Numbered from the stretch's first letter, positions 35,659 to 44,295 are shown. The stretch: DNA of 64,000 nucleotides from Ruminococcus sp. UBA6407 (GCA_002438605.1 DJPR01000034.1:1-64000), one strand, 5' to 3'. Program-made: numbers and translations. Notes: generated by a model not told the origin, from the letters alone.

Positions 35659-36579
35659 CTATTGTTTCCAACGCAGTAAATATCCCTGTAATTTGTTAAA
35701 CAAAAATGAAATCAGCATAATTACCGCTCCTATTACCAAAAGTCCGACAATGGTGCGTGTATAATCTCCGAAGTCGGAATACTGTTTTATATAATATCCC
35801 ATTCCGTTTTGTGCTCCAATCATCTCGGCTGATGTAAGCAATATAAATGACACCGACAAGCCTTGATTGCAGCCGATGAAAATCTGCGAAAGAGCCGCCG
35901 GAAGTATTACGGAAAACAGCATTGTAGGCTTGCTTACGTTCAGTACCTTTGCAGAATCAATCGTCTTTTTGTCAACATTCAGAACACCGCTCATTGTGCT
36001 TGCAAGCACGGGCCAAAATGTCGCAAGAAATATAACGAATACCGAAACGGAACGGAATGTCGGCAACAGTGCTATTCCATAGGGAATATATACAATAGGC
36101 GGTATTGAGCCTAAAAACTTTGAAATGTATGTAGCCGCATTTCCGAGTCTGACGCTCCAACCTAAAAACAGTCCCAACGGTATCGCAATAACAACCGCAA
36201 GCAAATATCCCTGAGCTATAATTTCGAGAGAGCTTTTTATATTTACATAGATTTTGCCGATGTCCTGTATAAGTTGCCAAAGGACCTTTCCGAGCGGCGG
36301 AAACAATGCTTCATTTAAGACATTGAATTTTGCTGTTACAAGAGTCCATACTATAGTCAAAGCATAGAGAAAACCAATTATATCAAGAGAAAGATTTAAT
36401 CCGTTTTCATTTTTTGATAATATCGAAGCCGCTAAAGCTAATACTTCAAGAACGATTGCAAAGCCTATGAGATAAGTGGTATGCGTTTCGCCCGAAACTT
36501 TATCCGGAAGAAGCTGAACCAGCATTAACACAACAAACAGAATATTGGTCACTCTTAAAAAACGTTTTTGCACTGTCAT
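35659..36579 (-). CDS. ABC transporter permease, SsuC/TauC (nitrate/sulfonate) family
   Basis: Integral membrane subunit of an importer. Hydrophobic helices run over residues 10-100 and 120-300, with the EAA-type loop around DAAKVL-like DSAKVLNVSKPTM (near 205). The N-terminal 100 residues add about three extra helices compared with the usual 250-residue SsuC. Its ATG shares one base with the ATPase stop. Homologues import sulfonates, nitrate or thiamine precursors; specificity is not readable. Confidence 0.88.
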   Translation of the reverse strand: MTVQKRFLRVTNILFVVLMLVQLLPDKVSGETHTTYLIGFAIVLEVLALAASILSKNENGLNLSLDIIGFLYALTIVWTLVTAKFNVLNEALFPPLGKVLWQLIQDIGKIYVNIKSSLEIIAQGYLLAVVIAIPLGLFLGWSVRLGNAATYISKFLGSIPPIVYIPYGIALLPTFRSVSVFVIFLATFWPVLASTMSGVLNVDKKTIDSAKVLNVSKPTMLFSVILPAALSQIFIGCNQGLSVSFILLTSAEMIGAQNGMGYYIKQYSDFGDYTRTIVGLLVIGAVIMLISFLFNKLQGYLLRWKQ

Positions 36580-37379
36580 TATAAAACCACCTCACTTCCG
36601 CCGATCTTATCAACAATATCACCATAAAACAATGATATAAGTTTATTACGAAAATCGTTGTATTCTTTCAAGCCAATCATTTCTGATCTGTTTCTCGGTC
36701 TTTTGAACGGTACACGGATTTCTTTGTACACACGCCCCGGTCTTGTAGACATCATAATGATTTTATCCGACAGAAAAATAGCTTCGTCAATATCGTGAGT
36801 TACAAAAACAACCGTCTTTTTGCTATCCTCCCAAAGAGAGAGCAGTAATTCCTGCAAAATGGTTCTGTTTTTTGCGTCAATAGCTCCGAACGGTTCATCC
36901 ATCAGCAATATATCTGTATCCATAGCCAAAGCACGGGCGATAGCTACACGCTGCTGCATTCCTCCGGAAAGCTGTTTGGGATATTTGCCCTTAAATTCTT
37001 CCAGACCGACTTTGTCTAAGAATTTGTCAGCGATTTTAAGCCTTTCATCTTTTTTTAATTCTTTCTTGGCTTGCTTGATTCCAAAAGCAACATTGTTTCT
37101 TGCCGTCATCCACGGGAAAAGGGAATAATGTTGAAACACAACTCCTCTGTCAAAACCTGTACCTGAAATGGGATTACCGTCAATCAGAATCTTTCCGTCG
37201 GTAGGGGAATTGATTCCTTCAAGAATACTTAAAAGGGTGCTTTTTCCACAGCCGCTTGAACCTATGATGCTTACAAACTCTCCCGGCTCAACCGAAAATG
37301 AAACATTGTCAAGTGCTTTGAAAGAATGGTTTTTATCGGAATATTCAACTGTTAAATTTTTAATATCTATTTTACTCAA
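36579..37379 (-). CDS. ABC transporter ATP-binding protein, SsuB/TauB family
   Basis: ATPase of the importer: Walker A GSSGCGKST (near 38), signature LSGGMQQRVAIARAL, Walker B ILLMDEPFGAID, H-loop FVTHDIDEA. 266 aa. Second gene of the operon, 68 bases after the substrate-binding protein. Confidence 0.92.
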   Translation of the reverse strand: MSKIDIKNLTVEYSDKNHSFKALDNVSFSVEPGEFVSIIGSSGCGKSTLLSILEGINSPTDGKILIDGNPISGTGFDRGVVFQHYSLFPWMTARNNVAFGIKQAKKELKKDERLKIADKFLDKVGLEEFKGKYPKQLSGGMQQRVAIARALAMDTDILLMDEPFGAIDAKNRTILQELLLSLWEDSKKTVVFVTHDIDEAIFLSDKIIMMSTRPGRVYKEIRVPFKRPRNRSEMIGLKEYNDFRNKLISLFYGDIVDKIGGSEVVL

Positions 37380-37447
37380 ATTGTATCACCTTTGCGTTAT
37401 GCTAACCGACAGAACATTGTATGAATGCTCTGCCGGCAGTGGTTTAC

Positions 37448-38533
37448 TCATTCATACTTATCAAAATGTTCTTTTAAATCGTTGTATGTTTTGTCATCGG
37501 GATTTTCTTCTAATATACTTTCCAGCGCTTTTGAATATACGGAAGTATTATACAGAGGCTCTATATCATAGTCATTCGTATATCCGAGATCCACAATCGT
37601 CTTTTTTAATTCAAGCGTTCCCTGTTTATCGGGATCCGGACTTGAAGAACTGTATCCGCCGTAGACTTCAGTTTTTATATAATCAGGATCAATGTCTATA
37701 TACTTCTTTATATCCTGTATGGTCTTGTCCTCATTTTCCCGTGAAAATTTATATGCCTTGATAACAGCTCTTTCAAAAGCATTGTATGCGTTCGGATTTT
37801 TTTCAAGAGCAGCAGTCGAGGCAACCTGTCGGCAGCATGGCTGATTTTTTAATTCCTCGATTTCCGAGCAATAGTAAACGACTTTATATCCCTGACCTTT
37901 CGCCAATGATGCATAAGGCGAATATACCGAAGCAGCGTCAATTGAAGAATTTTGCAATGCTACATATGCGTCTTTTTGGCTGTCAAAGTAAACTATATTT
38001 ACCTTATCGCCGCCTTCACCTATTTCTATGCCGTTATTCTTCAATAAAAGCTGAAGTTCTGCATCCTGTATGCTGTTTTTAACGGAAGCAACATTTTTTC
38101 CTTTTAAGATGTTAATGTCAATATCATCAGTATCTTTTGCATATTCAGATTTGATTACATAACCGTGTCCGTTTGTCATTGCACCTCCGAAAATAGTAAG
38201 GTCATGTCCCTGACTTTGAAATGTAAGTGCCGGAACTGAACCGATGAGAGCTACATCAAGTTTTCCCGATTCAAGTCCCGAAGCAAGTTCCGATGCACTT
38301 GAAAATTGTGTAAGCGTTACATTCAATCCTTCTTCTTCAAAGTATCCTTCTTCTTTTGCAACAAAACCTAAAAGATGAGCAGTTGAATTTAAGTAACCGA
38401 GATTAAAAGCCTTTTTCTCAAGATTTGAAGTTTGTGCTGTGTTATTTGTTTGTTTATTCTCTGTGCTTTGGCATCCTACCAATGATAAAATTGTTATTGC
38501 AGCAACAAAACCTGCTAAAATTGTTTTTTTCAT
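37448..38533 (-). CDS. ABC transporter substrate-binding lipoprotein (NMT1/SsuA-like)
   Basis: Extracellular lipid-anchored receptor of the importer. The signal peptide ends in the lipobox LVGC (Cys21). The mature part shows GYLNSTAHLLGFVAKEEGYFEEEGLNVTLTQF, written here only for the first segment GYLNSTAHLLGFVAK, and GKLDVALIGSVPAL, typical of SsuA/TauA/ThiY proteins that bind sulfonates, pyrimidines or related acids. 361 aa. Its own ribosome-binding site is weak, and a small ORF ends 18 bases upstream, suggesting coupling. Confidence 0.88.
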   Translation of the reverse strand: MKKTILAGFVAAITILSLVGCQSTENKQTNNTAQTSNLEKKAFNLGYLNSTAHLLGFVAKEEGYFEEEGLNVTLTQFSSASELASGLESGKLDVALIGSVPALTFQSQGHDLTIFGGAMTNGHGYVIKSEYAKDTDDIDINILKGKNVASVKNSIQDAELQLLLKNNGIEIGEGGDKVNIVYFDSQKDAYVALQNSSIDAASVYSPYASLAKGQGYKVVYYCSEIEELKNQPCCRQVASTAALEKNPNAYNAFERAVIKAYKFSRENEDKTIQDIKKYIDIDPDYIKTEVYGGYSSSSPDPDKQGTLELKKTIVDLGYTNDYDIEPLYNTSVYSKALESILEENPDDKTYNDLKEHFDKYE

Positions 38534-38551
38534 AATATTTACCGTGCGATA

Positions 38552-38665
38552 TTAAATATCAATAATCCTTTCTTTAATTGATTTATTGTAATATGAATAT
38601 TTCCTGCAACACATTCGATTCATACATCGTTTGGATTCTCCGATAAGTAATGTAATTGTTCTCAT
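38552..38665 (-). CDS. 37-residue Cys-containing small protein or leader peptide
   Basis: ATG 7 bases after a strong GGGAGG opens a 37-codon frame, MRTITLLIGESKRCMNRMCC followed by an RKYSYYN-type basic and aromatic tail. It has Cys at 14, 19 and 20. It lies between the operator/promoter and the substrate-binding gene, so it is the first gene of the operon. With the poor ribosome-binding site of the next gene, translation of this ORF may control it. No terminator lies between them. Family not recognised. Confidence 0.6.
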   Translation of the reverse strand: MRTITLLIGESKRCMNRMCCRKYSYYNKSIKERIIDI

Positions 38666-38683
38666 ATTATCAGCCTCCCATCA

Positions 38684-38747
38684 AAACATATCAAGTTGAT
38701 ATGTTTACTATGCTATGATTTTAACATAATTTTCTTTGTTTGTCCAA
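38684..38747 (-). promoter_or_regulatory. Promoter and palindromic operator of the ABC-oxidoreductase operon
   Basis: Minus strand: TTGGAC (38742-38747), 18 bases, TAAAAT (38718-38723). AAACATATCAA-C-TTGATATGTTT (38684-38706) is a perfect 11-bp inverted repeat just downstream of the -10 box, a repressor position. It differs from the CCTAT/ATAGG box, so a second regulator is implied. Confidence 0.7.
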
Positions 38748-38811
38748 TACATATAATTTATCAGTTCATATAGATGAAATTTATAGATGAAGAAACTTGT
38801 TTTAATTTTTT

Positions 38812-38858
38812 AGAAAAAACAAACGGTTTACTGCCATATTACAAGCAGCAAACCGTTT
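38812..38858 (-). terminator. Terminator of the transsulfuration-family gene
   Basis: Minus strand: AAACGGTTT-G-CTGC, loop, GCAG-T-AAACCGTTT, then TGTTTTTTC. It lies 145 bases past the stop of the gene at 39003; the gap between shows only a doubtful 25-codon ORF. Confidence 0.75.
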
Positions 38859-39002
38859 TCTGTTGACTGATAACAAAATAAGAACCGATGTCAAAGCTAT
38901 ACTAATCCAACACAGCTTGTTTTAGATGCCGCATTCGTTTCCGTTTTTTATTCTGTATTTCCTTCCTTACAATAATCATATCCCCCGTTATTTTGACCTT
39001 GT

Positions 39003-40202
39003 TTAAAATAGTCCTATCTTATGAAATGCTTGCTCTAAATCCTCTATAATATCTTCCGGTTCCTCAAGACCTACGCTGAACCGAATAAAACCATTTCGGA
39101 ATTTTTCCGGATAAAGTTCGATTCTTTCATCGTAACTCGGCTGCGGAAAAATCAGGCTCTCATCGTGACCGAGCGAAACGGCAAATGTAATAATTTTGAG
39201 TGCTGCACAAAATTTTTCTACTGTTTTATCATCAGCATTCACACCAAAAGAAATAACGCCGCCGTAACCGTTTTGCATTTGTCTTTTTGCAAGCTCGTGT
39301 CCAGGATTGCTTACAAGTCCCGGATAAGAAACAAAAGTAACATACGGCTGTTTTTCAAGCCACTCTGCAACAATTTGAGAAGATTTGTTTATTCTTTGCA
39401 TTCTGAGTGGAAATGTCACAGAACCTCGGAAAATCTGCCAAGCGTTAAATGGACTGATAACCGAGCCGACATTTACCTGTGCTTCATACCTAATACGATC
39501 CATTGTTTCAAGATCGTTTGACAAGATTGCTCCTCCTTGTGCATCTCCGTGTCCGTTTATAAATTTGGTTAAAGACTCAACAACAAAATCAGCACCGAGT
39601 TTAAGCGGTTTTTGATTATATGGAGAAGCAAATGTGTTATCTACGGAAAGTACGGCTCCGTTTTCGTGAGCGATTTTTGCAATGGCGGCAATATCGGTAA
39701 TACCAACAGTCGGATTATCCGGTGTTTCGATATGGACAAGTTTTGTGCCGGGAGTGATTGCTGCTTTTACCGAGTCTAAATCAGTCATATCGACCATAAC
39801 AGTTTCCACCCCGAATTTCTTGTTAAACAATTCGTGAAACAAACGATAAACAGCCATATAACTGACTTTCGGATAAATAACCCTGTCCCCGGATTTTAGA
39901 AGTGTCCAAAACAATGCGTGTAATGCTGCTACACCGCTTGCAAGTACAATTGCGTCATCCGCCTCATGAAGTGCGGCAATCTTTTCTTCCAGCCAATGTT
40001 GATTTGGATTCCCGTTTCGAGAATACATTAAGAGATCGGTAGAAGAATAATTCACTTGAGAAAGATCATCAGGCAACTTATAACTGTTTGCCATATGCAG
40101 TGGTCTTCTTACAGCTCCCGTTCCCTCATCGTAATCTGTTCCGGTATGTATTGCCTGTGTTGCAATTCCATATTGTTTATATGAATTTTCTTTTTTAGCC
40201 AT
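39003..40202 (-). CDS. Cys/Met metabolism PLP-dependent enzyme (cystathionine gamma-synthase/lyase family)
   Basis: Transsulfuration-family enzyme of 399 aa. The PLP lysine lies in ESLTKFINGHGDAQGG; ASGVAALHALFWTLL and ETPDNPTVGITDIA are family motifs. Its PLP loop differs from the usual HSATKY, so it sits apart from mccB (24368). Candidates are O-acetylhomoserine sulfhydrylase, cystathionine gamma-synthase or methionine gamma-lyase; sequence reading cannot decide. It is transcribed alone from a promoter with CCTAT boxes at the upstream end of the sulfur block. Confidence 0.82.
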   Translation of the reverse strand: MAKKENSYKQYGIATQAIHTGTDYDEGTGAVRRPLHMANSYKLPDDLSQVNYSSTDLLMYSRNGNPNQHWLEEKIAALHEADDAIVLASGVAALHALFWTLLKSGDRVIYPKVSYMAVYRLFHELFNKKFGVETVMVDMTDLDSVKAAITPGTKLVHIETPDNPTVGITDIAAIAKIAHENGAVLSVDNTFASPYNQKPLKLGADFVVESLTKFINGHGDAQGGAILSNDLETMDRIRYEAQVNVGSVISPFNAWQIFRGSVTFPLRMQRINKSSQIVAEWLEKQPYVTFVSYPGLVSNPGHELAKRQMQNGYGGVISFGVNADDKTVEKFCAALKIITFAVSLGHDESLIFPQPSYDERIELYPEKFRNGFIRFSVGLEEPEDIIEDLEQAFHKIGLF

Positions 40203-40236
40203 TTATTTTCACTTCTTTCTTTATTTTAATGAGAAC

Positions 40237-40280
40237 AGTATAACATATATCACATACTTTGTCAATAGGTTTTATAGGAG
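40237..40280 (-). promoter_or_regulatory. Promoter of the transsulfuration gene with two CCTAT boxes
   Basis: Minus strand: TTGACA (40260-40265), 17 bases, TATACT (40237-40242). CTCCTATAAAACCTATT (40264-40280) overlaps and precedes the -35 box. The boxes are in direct, not inverted, order and upstream, which differs from the cysK sites. Confidence 0.65.
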
Positions 40281-40768
40281 TTACGCGTAAATCAATTTTG
40301 TTGATTAAAAAATTTGCTTTATGGCACTATATATTAATTTTGAATACTTTAGTATGTTTTTCAGATAATTTTCGTCGTTTAATCCTTTACAGTTGTAAAT
40401 AAAGTAATGGCTTTGTTTTTACGTTGTTCCAAAGTATAAAAAGGTCTTAAAAGAAGTCTTTGATATTTCTGGTCACATAGCATACTATAACGTGATGACA
40501 CGATTTATCGGGCTTTTTTGCGTATCTGGAGTCGAAATTTTTTATATGAAAACCGTAGATGCAATTTCGCCTTTTCAGCATGAAATAGGACTCATTGGGC
40601 GGTAGCGGAAGGAGTGGGCAAAAAAGTCCGTGCAAAGTGGGCAGTGTTAGCGGTATATATAACATTACAAAAACATACTATAATCTTGAAAATTTATTGT
40701 TTTTTTACTTTTTTTATGTTACAATTTTATAAGAAATTTCTGTAGGGTATATTAATTGGAGGATTAAT
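40281..40768. other. Intergenic region before the response regulator
   Basis: About 490 bases without a convincing gene. A 72-codon frame (40447-40665, minus) has no ribosome-binding site and biased composition. The stretch 40540-40665 is richer in G+C than its surroundings and may be a remnant of a repeat or element. The gene at 40769 has a GGAGG site 6 bases upstream. Confidence 0.4.
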
Positions 40769-41443
40769 ATGGCACATATTCTTGTAATTGAAGATAATAA
40801 TGATATAAATAATCTACTTAAGGAGGCACTGAATAAATATAATTACACTTGCGACCAAGCATTTTCGGGTACTGAAGCAAGGCTCCTGTTTCAGATTAAT
40901 AAGTACGATCTTATTCTTCTTGACCTTATGCTGCCTGGAATAAAAGGGGAGAACGTTCTGCAATACATACGGGAACGCAGTGACATACCTGTTATTGTAA
41001 TAACTGCAAAGGATAGTCTTGACGATAAAATTGACGTATTGGTAAATGGTGCTGATGACTATATTACCAAGCCTTTTGAAATCAAAGAAGTAATAGCAAG
41101 AATTACAGTTCAGCTGCGTCACAGTGAAAAATATACAAATGATTTGGAAGTTTTTCAGCATAAGGATATAGTATTAAATAAACAGGACTTTAGTGTTACT
41201 GTTTTAGGTGAAAAACTTCCAAAAGTTACAAAGCAGGAGTACTCTATCCTTGAATTGCTTGTACGCAATCCTAAACGTGTGTTTACCAAAGAGGAAATCT
41301 TTGAATACGCATGGGATGAACAGTATATGGGAGAAACCAAGACGCTGGATGTGCATATAAGCAACATAAGGAAAAAATTAAAAGCTGTTTCGGATGTTGA
41401 ATTTATAGAAACAATCTGGGGAATTGGTTATAAACTTTACTAA
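40769..41443 (+). CDS. OmpR/PhoB-family response regulator
   Basis: Two-component regulator with receiver domain (phospho-acceptor D52 in LLDLMLPG, K102 in TKPF) and a C-terminal winged-helix DNA-binding domain from about residue 130. 224 aa. It stands before an ABC transporter and a histidine kinase, the arrangement of peptide-antibiotic response systems. Confidence 0.93.
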   Translation: MAHILVIEDNNDINNLLKEALNKYNYTCDQAFSGTEARLLFQINKYDLILLDLMLPGIKGENVLQYIRERSDIPVIVITAKDSLDDKIDVLVNGADDYITKPFEIKEVIARITVQLRHSEKYTNDLEVFQHKDIVLNKQDFSVTVLGEKLPKVTKQEYSILELLVRNPKRVFTKEEIFEYAWDEQYMGETKTLDVHISNIRKKLKAVSDVEFIETIWGIGYKLY

Positions 41444-41502
41444 TTCTTTACTTTTATTTTGCGGTTTATTAGCAACTGGAAATTATAATTAAATACAGTA
41501 AA

Positions 41503-41520
41503 GACAACACCGCACAAAAA
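41503..41520 (+). repeat. Half copy of the dispersed palindrome
   Basis: GACAACACCGCACAAAAA matches one family arm in the gap between the response regulator and the ABC ATPase gene; the partner arm is missing. Confidence 0.4.
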
Positions 41521-41559
41521 TTATTCATTATTGCAAGAAACAGAAGGAGATGTAATTAT

Positions 41560-42477
41560 ATGAGCGAATATTTACTTACCACAAGAAACCTGACTAAGAC
41601 TTTCGGTAAGCATAAAGCTGTAGATGGCATAAATATGCACATAAAAAAAGGTTCGATCTATGGCTTTATTGGCAGAAACGGAGCGGGAAAAACTACGTTT
41701 ATGAAAATAATAAGCGGACTTTCAGCTCCGTCTGAAGGAGAATTTTCACTTTTTGGTTATCCATATTCTGAAATTAGTAAAGTGAGAAACAGAGTAGGCT
41801 GTCTTATTGAAGCTCCGGGACTGTATCCAGATATGTCAGCTTTTCAGAATTTAAAGGCAAGATGCATCGGCAGCGGAGTTTACTCTAAAAAATATGTTGA
41901 GGAGCTGCTTGAACTTGTAGGACTTTCAAATACGGGACATAAAAGGTCAAAAAAGTTTTCACTTGGTATGAAACAGCGTCTTGGAATTGCTATGGCTCTT
42001 GTAGGTGAACCTGATTTGCTTGTGCTTGATGAACCTATTAATGGTCTTGACCCTCAGGGTATCGTTGAAGTCAGGGAGATTATTCAGCGTCTTGCAAAAG
42101 AAAATAACATGACTATACTTATTTCAAGCCATATTCTTGATGAGCTTTCAAAAATTGCAACACACTACGGAATTATAAACAATGGAAAACTTATAAAGGA
42201 AATGTCAGCAGAAGAAATGATGTCCGAATGTAAGGAACGTATAGAAATCAATGTTGATGATACTAAACACGCTCTCACAGCTTTGGATAAAATAGGTATT
42301 ACAAAATATCAGGTAGTTGATTCTCATCACATTTGCATTATGGAAAGAATAGAAGAAAGTGCAAATATAAATAAACATCTTGTCGAATCCGGAGTTGCTC
42401 TTATAGAGAGTTCAATTTGTGGCGAAGAATTGGAAGACTACTACATTAATCTTACAGGAGGTGCTGTAAATGCTTAA
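41560..42477 (+). CDS. ABC transporter ATP-binding protein (BcrA/lantibiotic-immunity type)
   Basis: ATPase with Walker A GRNGAGKTT, signature FSLGMKQRLGIAMAL and Walker B LLVLDEPINGLD. The 305-residue length, with a 90-residue C-terminal extension, matches BcrA-type exporters and NisF/SpaF-type immunity proteins. Start after AGAAGGAGA. It overlaps the permease gene by 8 bases. Confidence 0.9.
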   Translation: MSEYLLTTRNLTKTFGKHKAVDGINMHIKKGSIYGFIGRNGAGKTTFMKIISGLSAPSEGEFSLFGYPYSEISKVRNRVGCLIEAPGLYPDMSAFQNLKARCIGSGVYSKKYVEELLELVGLSNTGHKRSKKFSLGMKQRLGIAMALVGEPDLLVLDEPINGLDPQGIVEVREIIQRLAKENNMTILISSHILDELSKIATHYGIINNGKLIKEMSAEEMMSECKERIEINVDDTKHALTALDKIGITKYQVVDSHHICIMERIEESANINKHLVESGVALIESSICGEELEDYYINLTGGAVNA

Positions 42478-43216
42478 TTTAATAAAAATGGACTTGTATC
42501 GTATGTTCAGCATGGCAAGCTTTTATGTGATTATATGCTTATTTTCAATAGAATGTGTTTTAATGGTATATTCATCAACTATGGAGTCAGATCCGCTTTA
42601 TTTGTCAATAGCAGATTTAATAATGACGACAACAAGTACACCTTTTATTACTTTGTTTACAGGAATTTTCAGTGCATTATTTTTAATAGCAGATAAATCA
42701 AGCCAATTTATAAAAAACTACGGTGGACAGCTTAAACATCGCTGCTCAAGAATCTTTTCAAAAATTATTTGTATTATTATTTATAACATACTTTTTTCAG
42801 CAATAACCATTTTGCTTTTAATTGTTTCTGATAAGATATTTAAAACTAATTTAGAACTTGGTTTTGATGCCAATTTTTTCAGGTATTATGCTTTGGCATT
42901 TTTTGGCAACATAGCATTCTGCATAGTAATAGTCCTTATATCTACTTTATTTAAAAGCACTATTCCTGTTGTAATATTACCTATATTAATTTCTACATCT
43001 GTTTTTTCAATCATATTTTCAGGAGTTGACAACATTTTACATAGAATTGGTATTGATTTTTCAACTCAGAAATATATGCTTTCAGAAAATATATATAATT
43101 TGCCATGGCTTGAAGGTACTGATAACATCAGTTTTTTTGTTTTGCTTTTCCTTGGATATTCCATTATTTCTGCAATTTTAAGCTGTATAATTTTTAAGAA
43201 AAAGGATATCGCATAA
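42470..43216 (+). CDS. ABC-2-type permease
   Basis: A 248-residue membrane protein with about six hydrophobic segments (residues 15-35, 55-75, 100-125, 140-165, 170-190, 222-243). It is of the size and layout of bacitracin/lantibiotic immunity permeases and is paired with the ATPase upstream. Family assignment is mainly from context. Confidence 0.75.
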   Translation: MLNLIKMDLYRMFSMASFYVIICLFSIECVLMVYSSTMESDPLYLSIADLIMTTTSTPFITLFTGIFSALFLIADKSSQFIKNYGGQLKHRCSRIFSKIICIIIYNILFSAITILLLIVSDKIFKTNLELGFDANFFRYYALAFFGNIAFCIVIVLISTLFKSTIPVVILPILISTSVFSIIFSGVDNILHRIGIDFSTQKYMLSENIYNLPWLEGTDNISFFVLLFLGYSIISAILSCIIFKKKDIA

Positions 43217-43218
43217 TT

Positions 43219-44151
43219 ATGTATTGTATTGTTTTAATATTATGTGCAGTTATTTTTATATTGACATTAAAAATATTTCAGTACAGGCGACAGATGAAAC
43301 TCATCTGCCGCCAATTGGCGTTTATAAGAAAAAATGACAGTATTTCCATAATATCAACAGAAATGCAGTCAGGTATTACAGGTAAACTGCGTAATGAAAT
43401 TAATATGCTGATAAAAGAAAAAAAGAAACTTCAAAAGCTTTATTTGGAAAAAGAACACAATATTGCCTATACATATACAAATATAGCACATGACATAAGA
43501 ACGCCGCTTACTTCATTGGACGGCTATTTTCAGCTCCTTTATGATAGTCAAAGCAACGAGGAGAAGGAAAGGTATATTAATATTATTAAGGAACGTATAA
43601 CCAGTTTAACAGAAATGCTTGGTGATCTTTTTACATTTACCAAACTAAAAAATGATGCATACGAGCTTGAACTTTCATCAGTAAATTTAACCGCAATATT
43701 AAAAGAAACAATTTTATCTTATTATGAAGATTGGCTTGCCAAGGGGATAAATCCAAATATAAATATAACAGAAAAAAGCTGTATTATTAACGGAAATGAC
43801 TTGGCTGTAAGACGTGTAATTCAAAATATAATAAAAAATGTTCTTGTACATGGCAATGATGAAATATCAATCAGTCTTGAAAGTGAAATGAATGTTAATC
43901 TTATAATAAGCAATAAGATAGATAACCCTGAAAAAATAGAAATCGACAAAATTTTTGACAGATTTTATAAAGCAGATGAATCAAGGACAGTTTCTTCATC
44001 AGGTCTTGGACTGTCAATTGCATATGAGCTTGTCAGACATATGAAGGGGAGTATAGAGGCTGATATAAATGGAAATATATTTTCTATTAAAATTATATTT
44101 CACTCAATAAGTAAAGACGTTACCAAAAATAATTTTCCTCATAAAAAATAA
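43219..44151 (+). CDS. Sensor histidine kinase
   Basis: Small kinase (310 aa) with one N-terminal transmembrane helix (residues 1-18) and no real extracellular sensor. H91 lies in HDIRTPLTSLDGY; the ATPase part has N (IIKNVLVHG) and SSGLGLSIAYELV. Kinases with tiny sensors usually sense through their ABC partner, which fits the gene cluster. It starts 3 bases after the permease stop. Confidence 0.9.
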   Translation: MYCIVLILCAVIFILTLKIFQYRRQMKLICRQLAFIRKNDSISIISTEMQSGITGKLRNEINMLIKEKKKLQKLYLEKEHNIAYTYTNIAHDIRTPLTSLDGYFQLLYDSQSNEEKERYINIIKERITSLTEMLGDLFTFTKLKNDAYELELSSVNLTAILKETILSYYEDWLAKGINPNINITEKSCIINGNDLAVRRVIQNIIKNVLVHGNDEISISLESEMNVNLIISNKIDNPEKIEIDKIFDRFYKADESRTVSSSGLGLSIAYELVRHMKGSIEADINGNIFSIKIIFHSISKDVTKNNFPHKK

Positions 44152-44235
44152 TGTAAAATGTTAGTTGGGATTTTGATAAAAACGCACCTCAGCTTTGCTT
44201 TAAGGATATTTTGTTTTAATATGGAATAATTGCGT

Positions 44236-44278
44236 TTCTAAAATAAGCTATTGCTTTTAGTGACGGCTTATTTTAGAA
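44236..44278. repeat. 13-bp inverted repeat
   Basis: TTCTAAAATAAGC (44236-44248) and GCTTATTTTAGAA (44266-44278) with a 17-base loop. It lies between convergent genes and may act as a terminator, although a stable AT-rich stem of this length may also be a transposon relic. Confidence 0.45.
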
Positions 44279-44295
44279 GAACTTTGAAATAAAGA

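Noticed and set aside
38902..38979. 25-codon minus-strand ORF between the importer promoter and the transsulfuration gene
   Set aside because: It has a GGGGG stretch 2 bases from the ATG but is basic and low in complexity, lies after a coding gene and before its terminator, and has no support beyond the open frame.
40447..40665. 72-codon minus-strand ORF
   Set aside because: No ribosome-binding site, biased composition and no recognisable domain; listed as intergenic.
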